Of a stretch of 64,000 bases of DNA, positions 44,126 through 52,911 are shown in pieces; within the stretch, counting starts at the first letter, position 1; each line of letters starts with the position of its first letter. The translations under genes and the position numbers were made by a program. The stretch spans positions 7,503,501-7,567,500 of the forward strand of contig NZ_AP023262.1 of assembly GCF_016756615.1 (NCBI RefSeq). Direction: 5' to 3'. The notes under the pieces were generated by a model. It was not told the DNA's origin. It saw only the letters and a program-made list of their open reading frames with translations, and did no database searches. This DNA is from Mesorhizobium sp. L-8-3. Its GTDB lineage: Bacteria; Pseudomonadota; Alphaproteobacteria; Rhizobiales; Rhizobiaceae.

Positions 44126-44156
44126 GGGGTGATGGGCCTGACATAGGCATCACCCC
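44126..44156. other. Hairpin between argF and hslO
   Basis: GGGGTGAT (44126-44133) pairs with ATCACCCC (44149-44156) and GCCT with AGGC inside. On the minus strand the downstream sequence is A-rich, not T-rich, so it is an mRNA processing or stabilising hairpin rather than an intrinsic terminator. Confidence 0.45.
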
Positions 44157-44164
44157 CTCGCCGT

Positions 44165-45076
44165 TCAAGCGCCCAGACACCAGGCGAGCACCGCCTTCTG
44201 AGCGTGCAGCCGGTTCTCGGCCTCGTCGAAGACCACGGAGTTCGGACCGTCGATCACCTCGTCGGTGACCTCCTCGCCGCGATGCGCGGGCAGGCAATGC
44301 ATGAACAGCGCATCGGGCTTCGCCTGCCGCATCAGCGCGGCATTGACCTGATAGGGCATGAACACGTTGTGGCCGCGCGCACGATGCTCCTGGCCCATGG
44401 ACACCCAGGTGTCGGTGACGACGCAATCGGCATCCCTGACCGCCGCTTCGGCGCTGGGTGTAAAAACGATCTGGCCGCCGTTGCGCTCGGCCCAGTCGAC
44501 ATATTTCGGCTCCGGCTCGCTGCCTTCGGGCACGGCGACATTGACCTTGAAGCGAAACCGCGCCGAAGCCTCGAGCAGCGAATGCAGCACATTGTTGCCG
44601 TCGCCCGTCCAGGCGAAGGTCTTGCCGGCGACGCTGCCGCGATGCTCCTCATAGGTCATGACGTCGGCCATGAGCTGGCAGGGATGCGTATCGTCGGTGA
44701 GCCCGTTGATGACAGGCACGGTGGCGTGCTCGGTCAGCTCCAGCAGCCGCGCATGGGCGGTGGTGCGGATCATGATGATGTCGACGTAACGCGACAGCAC
44801 CTTGGCGGTGTCGGCGATGGTCTCGCTGCGGCCGAGCTGCATCTCGGTGCCGGTGAGCATGATCGTCTCGCCGCCGAGCTGGCGCATGGCGACGTCGAAG
44901 GAGACGCGTGTGCGCGTCGACGGCTTGTCGAAGATCATGGCGAGAACCTTGCCCTCGAAGGGGCGGCTCAGCTCGCCCGCCTTGAGCCGGCTCTTGCGCG
45001 CCGCGGCGTCGTCGAGGATCGCGCGCAGTTCCGCCGCCGATACGGTCGACAGGTCGGTGAAATGACGAATGCCCAT
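44165..45076 (-). CDS. argF: Ornithine carbamoyltransferase
   Basis: 303 residues. It joins carbamoyl phosphate to ornithine to give citrulline. It shows the carbamoyl-phosphate site DKPSTRTRVSFDVAM, the HPCQLMADVMT motif, DTWVSMGQE for ornithine binding, and FMHCLPAHRGEEVTDEV with the catalytic cysteine. It starts 13 bp after argD on the same strand, an arginine operon. Confidence 0.97.
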   Translation of the reverse strand: MGIRHFTDLSTVSAAELRAILDDAAARKSRLKAGELSRPFEGKVLAMIFDKPSTRTRVSFDVAMRQLGGETIMLTGTEMQLGRSETIADTAKVLSRYVDIIMIRTTAHARLLELTEHATVPVINGLTDDTHPCQLMADVMTYEEHRGSVAGKTFAWTGDGNNVLHSLLEASARFRFKVNVAVPEGSEPEPKYVDWAERNGGQIVFTPSAEAAVRDADCVVTDTWVSMGQEHRARGHNVFMPYQVNAALMRQAKPDALFMHCLPAHRGEEVTDEVIDGPNSVVFDEAENRLHAQKAVLAWCLGA

Positions 45077-45089
45077 TCAGCGCCTCCGA

Positions 45090-46286
45090 TCAGCTCGCCG
45101 CGGGGGCCGGGAGCTCGGCGAGATGCCCGGCCGCGGCCCTGATGCGCGAGAGGCCGTCGCGTATCTCCTCGTCGGAGATCGTCAGCGGAGGCAGGAGCCG
45201 AACGACGTTGTCGCCGGCCGGCACGGCGAGCAGCTTCTCGTCGCGCAGCGCCATATTGACCCTGGTGTTGGGCACGCGGCATTTCAGGCCGAGCAGCAGG
45301 CCGGTGCCGCGGATGCCCTCGAACACGTCGGGGAACTCGTCGGCAACGGCGGCGAGGCCCTGCTTCATGAGCAGCGCCTTGCGCGATACCTCGTCGAGGA
45401 AGCCCGGAGCCAGAACCACGTCGAGCACGGCATTGCCGACCGCCATGGCGAGCGGATTGCCGCCGAAGGTCGTGCCATGCACGCCGGCCGTCATGCCCGA
45501 TGCGGCCGCGTCGGTGGCGAGGCACGCGCCCATCGGGAAGCCGCCGCCGATGCCCTTGGCGATCGCCATGATGTCGGGCGCGACGCCGCTCCACTCATAG
45601 GCGAACAGCTTGCCGGTGCGGCCGACGCCGCACTGCACCTCGTCGAAGATCAACAACAGGCCGTGCTTGTCGCACAGATCGCGCAGCCGCCTGAGCGAGG
45701 CGCCGGGCACGGGACGCACACCGCCCTCGCCCTGCACGGGCTCGATCAGGATCGCCGCCGTCTCGGGCCCGATCAGTTTCTCGGCGGCATCGATGTCGTC
45801 GAAGGCGACCTGGTCGAAACCTTCCACCTTCGGGCCGAAACCTTCCAGATATTTGGCCTGGCCGCCGGCCGCGATGGTGGCCAGCGTGCGGCCATGGAAG
45901 GCGCCTTCGAAGGTGATGGTACGGAAGCGCTCCGGATGACCGTTGACGAAGTGGTAGCGGCGCGCCGTCTTGATCGCGCATTCCAGCGCCTCGGCACCCG
46001 AATTGGTGAAGAACACCTTGTCGGCGAAGCTCGCCTCGACGAGGCGCTCGCCGAGGCGGCGCTGGCCGGGGATCTCGTAGAGATTGGACACATGCCAAAG
46101 CCTGGCCGCCTGCTCGGCAAGCGCTGCGACCAGATGCGGGTGGCTGTGGCCGAGCGAGTTGACGGCGATGCCGCCGGCGAAGTCGAGATATCGCTCGCCG
46201 CTTTCCGTGACCAGCCAGACGCCCTCGCCTCGCTCGAAAGCCAGGGGTGCGCGAGCAAAAGTCTCGTAAAGCGCCGAACCGCTCAT
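45090..46286 (-). CDS. argD: Acetylornithine aminotransferase
   Basis: 398 residues, class III PLP aminotransferase. It has FTNSGAEALECAIKTARRYH, ITFEGAFHGRTLATIAAGGQ, LLIFDEVQCGVGRTGKLFAY with the cofactor aspartate, and PDIMAIAKGIGGGFPMGACL with the Schiff-base lysine. It acts in arginine synthesis and possibly in the succinyldiaminopimelate step. A GC-rich hairpin with a short T tract lies in its leader. Confidence 0.95.
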   Translation of the reverse strand: MSGSALYETFARAPLAFERGEGVWLVTESGERYLDFAGGIAVNSLGHSHPHLVAALAEQAARLWHVSNLYEIPGQRRLGERLVEASFADKVFFTNSGAEALECAIKTARRYHFVNGHPERFRTITFEGAFHGRTLATIAAGGQAKYLEGFGPKVEGFDQVAFDDIDAAEKLIGPETAAILIEPVQGEGGVRPVPGASLRRLRDLCDKHGLLLIFDEVQCGVGRTGKLFAYEWSGVAPDIMAIAKGIGGGFPMGACLATDAAASGMTAGVHGTTFGGNPLAMAVGNAVLDVVLAPGFLDEVSRKALLMKQGLAAVADEFPDVFEGIRGTGLLLGLKCRVPNTRVNMALRDEKLLAVPAGDNVVRLLPPLTISDEEIRDGLSRIRAAAGHLAELPAPAAS

Positions 46287-46365
46287 TCTCTGTCACTCCG
46301 GAAAGATGAGGGAGCCGAGCGGCTGGCGTGCCGACCAGACCCCTCCGGCAGCCTGGAAAGTAAAA

Positions 46366-46384
46366 GGCCGCCCAAAAGGCGGCC
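46366..46384 (-). terminator. Hairpin with T tract in the argD leader
   Basis: GGCCGCC (46366-46372) and GGCGGCC (46378-46384) pair perfectly around CAAAA. Read on the minus strand, the stem is followed by TTTTACTTT. It precedes argD by about 80 bp, where no upstream gene is present to terminate. So it may be an attenuator or the 3' end of a short RNA. Confidence 0.5.
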
Positions 46385-47151
46385 GTTGCTGACATATCCG
46401 TTTTTTCCGGCCCGAAGTCAACGAAAAGGTGGCCTGCGGGAGGAGGCACGAAACCGCGTGCAACCTGCGCAAGAGCGCCTTGCAATCCTCGCGGCAAGAT
46501 CGGAACGACCGTCCGCGATGAAGGGGCGCGGTGTGCATCGGACCTCATGTTGGGCGACCTGCCGGTGCCCGCGTCTGGCTGGGCGCCGCGGCGATCGTGG
46601 CGGGCGGACTGCTGCCGGCTCAAGGACGCAAGATGATGCGATCCCGCCACAACAGGGCCATATCCGGACTTCATCGGCATCGCAGCACGACCGGCCCGAA
46701 CCCTTGACGTCGAAAGCAACAGACCACAAATGATCGTTATCCTTGGCGGGCTCCCTGCCGGCTCCCCATCCGCAAGATCGACTTCTGCGACCGCGGACAG
46801 CGAAGATCGCCGGCGATCGAGCGCGGCGGCGCCGGGAAGGCCTGAAAGGCAACGCTCGCTCCCGCGCCGGACGGGACGGCGCAAGGAAGCGGCCAGCTCG
46901 GCGGCTCCAGCCTCGCGCCAGCCTGTTGTGACAGACTGACAAGGCAAGTTGGGGAAAACTGCGAAAACCGAGTCAGGCTGCCAAAGCGACTCTTGTCACG
47001 GAGTCAACCGATAGAGTAGGTAGAAGGCAAGAAAAAAACTAGATTTCGTGCGGCGACCCTAGTCACTGGAATATATGTGGTATCGCGCCGGCTGCGGTCG
47101 GTTGCGAGCGGATTCCCGGATTCACCGTACGCAGCTTCAGGAGCATGTTCC
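46385..47151. promoter_or_regulatory. Divergent argD-gcrA intergenic region with clustered GANTC sites
   Basis: About 770 bp with no supported gene. The final part contains five GANTC sites at 46970-46974, 46988-46992, 47001-47005, 47111-47115 and 47119-47123. It also holds AT-rich tracts (GCAAGAAAAAAACTAGATTT, GGAATATATGTGGTATC) that look like the gcrA promoter. GANTC is the CcrM methylation target in alphaproteobacteria, and GcrA-dependent promoters use it. Confidence 0.6.
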
Positions 47152-47664
47152 ATGTGGACTGACGAACGCGTCGAACTCTTGAGAAAACTGTGGGCCGAGG
47201 GCCTGAGCGCCAGCACGATCGCAGCGCAGCTCGGCGGCGTGAGCCGCAACGCGGTCATCGGCAAGGTGCACCGGCTGAAGCTGTCGAGCCGCGGCCGGTC
47301 GGCCGCCGCCCCGACCCGCCAGAAGAAGGCGCCGGCCGCCACGCCCGTCACGAAATCGGTGACGCGCACGACGACGGTGACCCGGCCGGTCACGGTCTCG
47401 GTCGGCGCGACCGCGCTGCAGGTGCAGTTCGAGGCCGCGCCGGTGGCGCGGCAATATCTGCGCCCGCAGGAAGAGGTGGTGGTGCCGATCTCGCGACGGC
47501 TCAAGCTGGTGCAGCTCAGCGAGCGCACCTGCAAATGGCCGAACGGCGATCCGCTTTCGGAAGACTTCAGCTTCTGCGGCAACGACTGCGCCGACACCGG
47601 GCCATATTGCGGTTACCACTCGCGCATCGCATATCAGCCGGCCGCCGAGCGCCGCCGCCGATAA
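47152..47664 (+). CDS. gcrA: Cell-cycle regulator GcrA
   Basis: 170 residues. The N-terminal 45 (TDERVELLRKLWAEGLSAST, then LGGVSRNAVIGKVHRLKLS) form the GcrA helix-turn-helix. A variable basic linker follows. The C-terminal domain binds RNA polymerase sigma factor and carries CKWPNGDPLSEDFSFCGNDC with GPYCGYHSRIAYQP. GcrA activates cell-division genes with CcrM-methylated promoters. Start at ATG 47152 with AGGAG upstream. Confidence 0.96.
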   Translation: MWTDERVELLRKLWAEGLSASTIAAQLGGVSRNAVIGKVHRLKLSSRGRSAAAPTRQKKAPAATPVTKSVTRTTTVTRPVTVSVGATALQVQFEAAPVARQYLRPQEEVVVPISRRLKLVQLSERTCKWPNGDPLSEDFSFCGNDCADTGPYCGYHSRIAYQPAAERRRR

Positions 47665-47791
47665 GGCTCGCCAGGAACGGAGGGCGCCCCGTCGTCCGCG
47701 ACGGCCCGTCCGGGCCGCTCAGCGGGAAACACAGCCGCTCGCGCGGTCCATTTCGCAACCCGGGCGGCGCCGTACTTCCAGCCGCGAGCGC

Positions 47792-48724
47792 TCAGACCGC
47801 GTCGATCTCGTCGATTGCGGCGACGGCGCAGTGAGCGAGGAACAGCAGCGCCGCGGCGAGGAAAACGCGCACGGCCTTCACCAGCCGCGGCGAGAGGCCG
47901 ATATGGCTGCCGTCGGCGTCGGGCCGGTGGATCAGACCGGCATCGCCGGCGTCCCGCAACAGTTTGCGCACATGCGAGCGGGAGACGCCGAAGCGGGCGG
48001 CAATTGCCGAAATCGAGACGGGAATCGGGCCCTCGGGCGGGAAGGGCCCACTCTGCGCACCGGTTAATGCCAGATGGAGCAAGACCACGATGCCGGCATT
48101 GCGCTCCATGAACAGTTCGAGATCGGGCGCCTGGTCCAGAAGGCGGAAGCCTGCGAAGAAACGGATCGAGAGATGGCGCACGAAGGCCGGCGTGAATTCA
48201 GGCCGACCAAGCGCCGCGAGCGCCCGATCCCCTTCCGGCAGAACCCGCCGCATGGCCTCGAACTGGTTGGCCCAGCGCTCCCGCAACGAGGAAATCAGCC
48301 GGTCCGTCGGGACAAGCAGGCGGATGCGCCGGTCGGCGGAGGCCGGCGCCGCGGCGAGATAGCCGGCCAGCCGCATCAAGGCCAGCACGGCCTCCGCCCG
48401 ATTGCCGCTGCAGAGCTTCTGTTCGACGCAGAGCGCGCGCATGCGGCTCGTCGTCAGGCCTGGCCCGTGCCCGTCATCACCGAAGTAATGGAGATAGACG
48501 CAGAGATAGCCGATCACGAAGCGGCCGCGATCGCTGACCAGCGTGCTGACCAGCCGATTGCCGCGATGGAGCCGCACCATGCCGGCCGCGACCAGCCTGA
48601 TCGCCTCGTCGAAGCGAGGATGCGCGGCGAGCGCGGCGATCGTCTCGGCCGACAGGCCGTCGGCGCCGGACCCCCGAAGCCACTCGCCTTGTGCCCTTCC
48701 CGACACCGTTACGGATCTCGTCAC
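47792..48724 (-). CDS. Putative winged-helix transcriptional regulator
   Basis: 310 residues from the GTG at 48724 (GAGG six bases upstream). Most of the protein is helical and unassigned. Near the C-terminus, PVSISAIAARFGVSRSHVRK followed by LLRDAGDAGLI is a clear helix-turn-helix of MarR/GntR style, and the last 25 residues (VFLAAALLFLAHCAVAAIDE) are hydrophobic, possibly a membrane anchor. I cannot place the family. The gene lies alone between gcrA and the dmeRF pair. Confidence 0.65.
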   Translation of the reverse strand: MTRSVTVSGRAQGEWLRGSGADGLSAETIAALAAHPRFDEAIRLVAAGMVRLHRGNRLVSTLVSDRGRFVIGYLCVYLHYFGDDGHGPGLTTSRMRALCVEQKLCSGNRAEAVLALMRLAGYLAAAPASADRRIRLLVPTDRLISSLRERWANQFEAMRRVLPEGDRALAALGRPEFTPAFVRHLSIRFFAGFRLLDQAPDLELFMERNAGIVVLLHLALTGAQSGPFPPEGPIPVSISAIAARFGVSRSHVRKLLRDAGDAGLIHRPDADGSHIGLSPRLVKAVRVFLAAALLFLAHCAVAAIDEIDAV

Positions 48725-48977
48725 GCGTTGCCTCGCCCTACCTCGTCGGGCGCCCCGACGACACGGCAGCGCCAGCATGCACCCGTTTCCCGCATGGATA
48801 CACCCAATTTTCTCCAGTTGCCGCCGCTGCGCAACTGCCGTTTTCGTCCCTCATATCCGGCGACCGGCTCGAGGCCATCAAACTCCACCCCGTCCCCAAA
48901 GGCGCCCATCAGGCTCGAAGATGCGGTAGGGGGGCTTTGCTACCGGGCGGCGCTTCCGCGCGGGCGACGGAAAGGCT

Positions 48978-49895
48978 CTACCGCGCCTCGACCGTCACAT
49001 GAGCGAGATCGTGGACGGCCGTCAGCCGCCGCCGCACGGCCTCGGAAGTGTCACGCCCCGTGAAGGAGACGATTGCCGCACAGGCGCCGGGTCCGACCCG
49101 CCAGACATGCAGGTCGGTGATCCGCGCGTCACCCTCGCGCTCGACCCTCTGGCGGATTTCGGCCTCGAGTTGCTGATCGGACGCGTCGAGCAGGACCCCG
49201 GCGGTGTCGCGCAACAGGCTCCACGACCATGACGCGATGACGATCGCGCCGACGATGCCCATGACGGGATCGAGCCAGATCCAGCCGAGATAGCGGCCCG
49301 CGACCAAGGCGACGATCGCCAGCACGGAGGTCAGGGCGTCGGCCAGAACATGGGCGAAGGCCGAGCGCAGATTGTTGTCGCGATGCCCGTGATGCGCATG
49401 GTCCTCATGGTCGTGATGGTGACGGCCGTGACGATGGCCCCCCGATAGCAGGAGAGCGCTGAGCGCGTTGACCACGAGACCGAGCACGGCGACCAGCGTC
49501 GCCTCGCCGAACGCGACAGGACGCGGATCGAACAGGCGGCCGACCGACTCCACGCCGATACCGAGCGCGACGAGCGCCAGGACAAGCGCCGAGGCGAAGC
49601 CGGCAAGATCCCCCACCTTGCCGGTTCCGAAGCTGAAGCGCCGGTCATGCGCGTGCCTCCGCGCGAAGGCGTAGGCGCCGGCGGCCACCGCCAGCGCGCC
49701 GGCATGGGTCGCCATATGGAAGCCGTCGGCAAGCAGCGCCATCGAATTGAAGACGCTGCCGGCGACGATCTCGCCGATCATCATGAGCGTGGTGAGAAGA
49801 ACGACCCACAGGGTACGCCGGGCGCTCTCGTCGTGGCTCTCCCCGAGGAAGACATGCTCATGGCTCAGGGCGCCGGCTTCCGGCTGGCTGGTCAA
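48978..49895 (-). CDS. dmeF: Cation diffusion facilitator, DmeF-like Co/Ni exporter
   Basis: 305 residues, six membrane helices. ALLADGFHMATHAGALAV contains the metal-site histidines and aspartate. A His-rich cytoplasmic loop (HRHGRHHHDHEDHAHHGHRD) separates helices 4 and 5, and AFAHVLADALTSVLAI holds the second site. The start is TTG (rc of 49893-49895) with GAGGAG upstream. It lies 10 bp downstream of the CsoR/RcnR-type repressor gene, as in the dmeRF operons of Rhizobium and Agrobacterium, which export cobalt and nickel. Confidence 0.9.
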   Translation of the reverse strand: MTSQPEAGALSHEHVFLGESHDESARRTLWVVLLTTLMMIGEIVAGSVFNSMALLADGFHMATHAGALAVAAGAYAFARRHAHDRRFSFGTGKVGDLAGFASALVLALVALGIGVESVGRLFDPRPVAFGEATLVAVLGLVVNALSALLLSGGHRHGRHHHDHEDHAHHGHRDNNLRSAFAHVLADALTSVLAIVALVAGRYLGWIWLDPVMGIVGAIVIASWSWSLLRDTAGVLLDASDQQLEAEIRQRVEREGDARITDLHVWRVGPGACAAIVSFTGRDTSEAVRRRLTAVHDLAHVTVEAR

Positions 49896-49905
49896 AGGCT
49901 GCTCC

Positions 49906-50181
49906 TCATTTCACGTAGCGACGCATCGCCATGACGAGTTCCTCCGCCGCGGCTTCACGGGCTTCATCCGTGAGGTCGGGCCGTGCCACATGCTGACGGA
50001 CGTGATCCTCGACAAGTTCGTCCATCAGGCCGCCGATCGCGCCGCGTACGCCGGCGACCTGGTGCAGGACGACGGCGCAGCCGGCGTCGCTGTCGATCGC
50101 CTTCTCAATGGCCGCGACCTGGCCGGCAATCCGCCGGATGCGCGCGAGGAGCTGATCCCTGTTCGATTTGACGTGCGACAT
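49906..50181 (-). CDS. dmeR: Metal-responsive repressor DmeR (CsoR/RcnR family)
   Basis: 91 residues. The all-helical CsoR/RcnR fold is readable: NRDQLLARIRRIAGQVAAIE, then DAGCAVVLHQVAGVRGAIGG with the metal-ligand Cys and His, and DELVEDHVRQHV with a further His. In this family, metal binding releases the repressor from its operator. The upstream TACCCTcCTACCCT element overlaps the ribosome site and is the likely operator for the dmeRF transcript. Confidence 0.92.
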   Translation of the reverse strand: MSHVKSNRDQLLARIRRIAGQVAAIEKAIDSDAGCAVVLHQVAGVRGAIGGLMDELVEDHVRQHVARPDLTDEAREAAAEELVMAMRRYVK

Positions 50182-50182
50182 A

Positions 50183-50206
50183 GTATACCCTCCTACCCTA
50201 TATGGG
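50183..50206 (-). promoter_or_regulatory. Putative DmeR operator
   Basis: GTATACCCTCCTACCCTATA at 50183-50202 contains two TACCCT direct repeats within flanking near-inverted AT ends (GTATA, TATATG). It overlaps the dmeR ribosome site (AGGAGGG on the minus strand). G/C-tract operators flanked by AT inverted ends are usual for RcnR-type repressors. Confidence 0.5.
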
Positions 50207-50303
50207 ACGTTCGGGCAACCCGGTGCCGCCGGCCGGCCGCTTCATGGATCCGATTTTGACTGTCGCGCTGGCCCCCGCCATGAAGATAAGGAAAGCTGCG
50301 AAA

Positions 50304-50590
50304 TGCCCTCATCCGGCTGCCGCCACCTTCTCCCCGCAAACGGCTAGGGCATGCACACATCGCGGGGTACCCCTCATCCGACCTCGCTTCGCGAGGCCAC
50401 CTTCTCCCACAAGGGGAGAAGGCAGGTGCCCGGCTTGGCTGGCTCTGCAAATCACCAACGTCGACGATTGGCCGGAGCGCTTTTGCAAGCCTTGCCTTCT
50501 CCCCTTGTGGGAGAAGGTGGCCTCGCGAAGCGAGGTCGGATGAGGGGTATTCCGCGATGTGTGCACGCCTTAGCCGTAAACGGGGAGAAG
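50304..50590. repeat. RIME-type mosaic repeat, second locus
   Basis: This shares long blocks with 42468-43008. Examples are CCCCTCATCCGACCTCGC with TTCGCGAGGCCACCTTCTCC, the central CGTCGACGATTGGCCGGAGC, and GCAAGCCTTGCCTTCTCCCC. It lies between dmeR and the 3' end of phoU. The outer 68-bp arms of the first locus are absent or degenerate here. No coding capacity. Confidence 0.85.
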
Positions 50591-50650
50591 ACAGCCTGCC
50601 GCGTCCCTACATGTGTTTGTGAGCAACGCAGAAGCTATTGCCGTGCAAAC

Positions 50651-51376
50651 TCACCCCGCAGCCGGATCGGCGCCAAGCGTGACGTTGTGGCTCTTGTCTT
50701 CTTTCGGCCGCTCCGGCGGCATCTGCTCACCGGTGACGATATGGTAGACGGTCTCGGCTATGTTGGTCGCGTGGTCGCCGATGCGCTCTATGTTCTTGGC
50801 GCAGAAGAGCAGATGGGTGCAGGCCGTGATGTTGCGCGGATCTTCCATCATATAGGTCAGCAACTGGCGGAACAGCGACGTGTACATGGCGTCGATCTGA
50901 TCGTCGCGGTCGCGTACGAAGCCGATACGGTCGATGGTGCGGGAGGCGTAGACGTCGAGCACTTCCTTGAGCTGGGTCAGGGCCAGTTCCGCCAGGGCCT
51001 CGAGGCCGCGGAAGAGGCTCGGCGGCTGGCGCCCCTGGGTGACCGCGACGACGCGCTTGGCGATGTTCTTGCCGAGGTCGCCCACCCGCTCCAGATCGGC
51101 CGAGATGCGGATCGCGCCGATGATCTCGCGCAGGTCGTCGGCCACGGGCTGCCGCCTGGTGATGATCAGGATCGCCTTTTCGTCGATCTCGCGCTGGCCC
51201 TCGTCGAGCACGACGTCGTCGGCGATCACCTTCCCGGCAAGCGCGGTGTCGGAATTGACGAGCGCGACGACCGCCTGGTCCACCATGCGTTCGGCATGGC
51301 CGCCCATCGCGCCGATGCGCGTCGCCAGGAACTTCAGCTCCTCGTCATAGGCCCGGACCGTATGCCTGCTCAGCAT
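50651..51376 (-). CDS. phoU: Phosphate-signalling protein PhoU
   Basis: 241 residues from the ATG at 51376 (MLSRHTVRAYDEELKFLATR); an upstream in-frame ATG at 51388 abuts GGGAGG and is less likely. It is two three-helix bundles with the PhoU metal-binding signatures ADLERVGDLGKNIAKR and KNIERIGDHATNIAET. PhoU restrains PhoR when phosphate is plentiful, normally through the PstSCAB transporter. Here it follows phoR by about 130 bp with no pst genes between. Confidence 0.95.
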   Translation of the reverse strand: MLSRHTVRAYDEELKFLATRIGAMGGHAERMVDQAVVALVNSDTALAGKVIADDVVLDEGQREIDEKAILIITRRQPVADDLREIIGAIRISADLERVGDLGKNIAKRVVAVTQGRQPPSLFRGLEALAELALTQLKEVLDVYASRTIDRIGFVRDRDDQIDAMYTSLFRQLLTYMMEDPRNITACTHLLFCAKNIERIGDHATNIAETVYHIVTGEQMPPERPKEDKSHNVTLGADPAAG

Positions 51377-51504
51377 TTGATCTTCCATCCTCCCGCGGCA
51401 GCGGCGATTCTTCGTCTTTCCCTATAGGTAGGCTACAGGGATGACGGAAAAAAGAAACCGCGCATTCGTTAGCCGACAAAATCGAACGGGCGAGGAAATG
51501 CAAG

Positions 51505-52773
51505 TCACGGGGCAGGAAAATGCGCGGTGAAGGCGGCACCCTCGCCGACTTTGGAGCGGATCGACAGGCGGGCGTTGTGGCGGGTCAATATGTGCTTGAC
51601 GATGGCCAGCCCCAGGCCGGTGCCCTTCTGCGCCCGGCTGGTCTCCACATCGACACGATAAAAGCGCTCGGTGACGCGCGGAATATGCTCTTCGGGAATG
51701 CCGGGACCGAAGTCGCGGAACGTGACCTCGACCTCGCGCCTGCCGGCTTGCGCGGTCTCGTCGATCGACACGACCACCTTGCCGCCCGACTGGCCATATT
51801 TGATGGCGTTCTCCAGCAGGTTCTCGAACACCTGGAACAGCTCGTCGCGGTCGCCCGCGACCTCGGCCACCGCTTCGGGCACGTGCTTCTCGATCAGGAC
51901 GCCGGAATCGGCCGCCAGCGGCGCCAGGGAGTCGATCACGCTCTGCAGTATCTGCCTGACGTCGAGCCTGGCGCCCGGACTCAGAAAGGGCTTCATCTCG
52001 AGCCGCGAGAGGGAAAGGAGGTCGTCGATCAGCCGCGCCATGCGCGAGGTCTGGTTCTGCATGATCTGCAGGAAATGGTCGCGGGCGGCGGGGTCGTTGC
52101 GCGCCGGGCCGCGCAGCGTCTCCACGAAGCCGGCGATGGAGGCCAGCGGCGTCCTGAGTTCGTGGCTGGCATTGGCGATGAAATCGGCCCGCATGCGGTC
52201 GATCCGGCGCACCTCGGACTGATCCTTGAAAACCAGCGCGAAAAGCCGCTCGCCATTGCCGATCGACGTCGCCACCACGCGGAAGACGCGTTCCACCGGC
52301 ACCCGCTCGGCATAGTCGACGACGCCCGACGACGCGCGCCCGGAAGCGATCTTCTCGACCAGTGCCTGCATTTCCGGCGCGCGGAACTTGAGCTGCAGGG
52401 AAATGCCTGATGCAAGCGGCCCGAAGGCCGCCTCCGCAGCCTGGTTGGCGTGGACCAGCGCGCCGCTGGCGTTGAAGACGACAAGCGGATCGGGCACTGC
52501 CGCGGCCACGTCCTCGGCGGCGATCCTGGCGAGCGCCCTCCCCTCACGCGACGACAGTGCCTTGCCGGCGTTGCGCACGGCCGCGGGCCCACGCGGCGCG
52601 AATGCCACGACGCAGACGACCGCCGCCACAGCGCATGCCGCCAGCGTCCAGGACGGACTGGCCGCAACCGCAGCAATCGCGGCCGTCGAGGCGGCCAAAG
52701 GCCAGCGGGACGCGAAAAGCCTGCGCCGGAACCGCGCCGCCCTCGTCTCCTGCAGTTCGCTCGTCTCGGTCAT
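51505..52773 (-). CDS. phoR: Phosphate-regulon sensor histidine kinase PhoR
   Basis: 422 residues. Two N-terminal hydrophobic segments are followed by a PAS domain (VPDPLVVFNASGALVHANQA). HisKA carries the phospho-acceptor in FIANASHELRTPLASIAGFV, and HATPase_c has ENLLENAIKYGQSGG and GTGLGLAIVKHILTRH. It should phosphorylate PhoB under phosphate limitation. ATG at 52773 is chosen; the extension to 52881 overlaps the divergent ppk2 promoter. Neighbours phoU (same strand) and ppk2 (divergent) both point to phosphate metabolism. Confidence 0.92.
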   Translation of the reverse strand: MTETSELQETRAARFRRRLFASRWPLAASTAAIAAVAASPSWTLAACAVAAVVCVVAFAPRGPAAVRNAGKALSSREGRALARIAAEDVAAAVPDPLVVFNASGALVHANQAAEAAFGPLASGISLQLKFRAPEMQALVEKIASGRASSGVVDYAERVPVERVFRVVATSIGNGERLFALVFKDQSEVRRIDRMRADFIANASHELRTPLASIAGFVETLRGPARNDPAARDHFLQIMQNQTSRMARLIDDLLSLSRLEMKPFLSPGARLDVRQILQSVIDSLAPLAADSGVLIEKHVPEAVAEVAGDRDELFQVFENLLENAIKYGQSGGKVVVSIDETAQAGRREVEVTFRDFGPGIPEEHIPRVTERFYRVDVETSRAQKGTGLGLAIVKHILTRHNARLSIRSKVGEGAAFTAHFPAP

Positions 52774-52911
52774 GTCGAAATCCAGATCTTCCGGTTCGGT
52801 CCGCGACCGGGCGAGGGAAATGACCGGGCGTGGGAAATAACGGCCGGCCGGCTGGACCGCGCCGCGGCCTCCAAATAGCATGGCGCGCGGCGAGAGAAAG
52901 GACCCGGCACC

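Noticed and set aside
44126..44156. Intrinsic terminator for argF
   Set aside because: The stem is real but on the argF strand it is followed by A residues, not T, so it was kept only as a hairpin.
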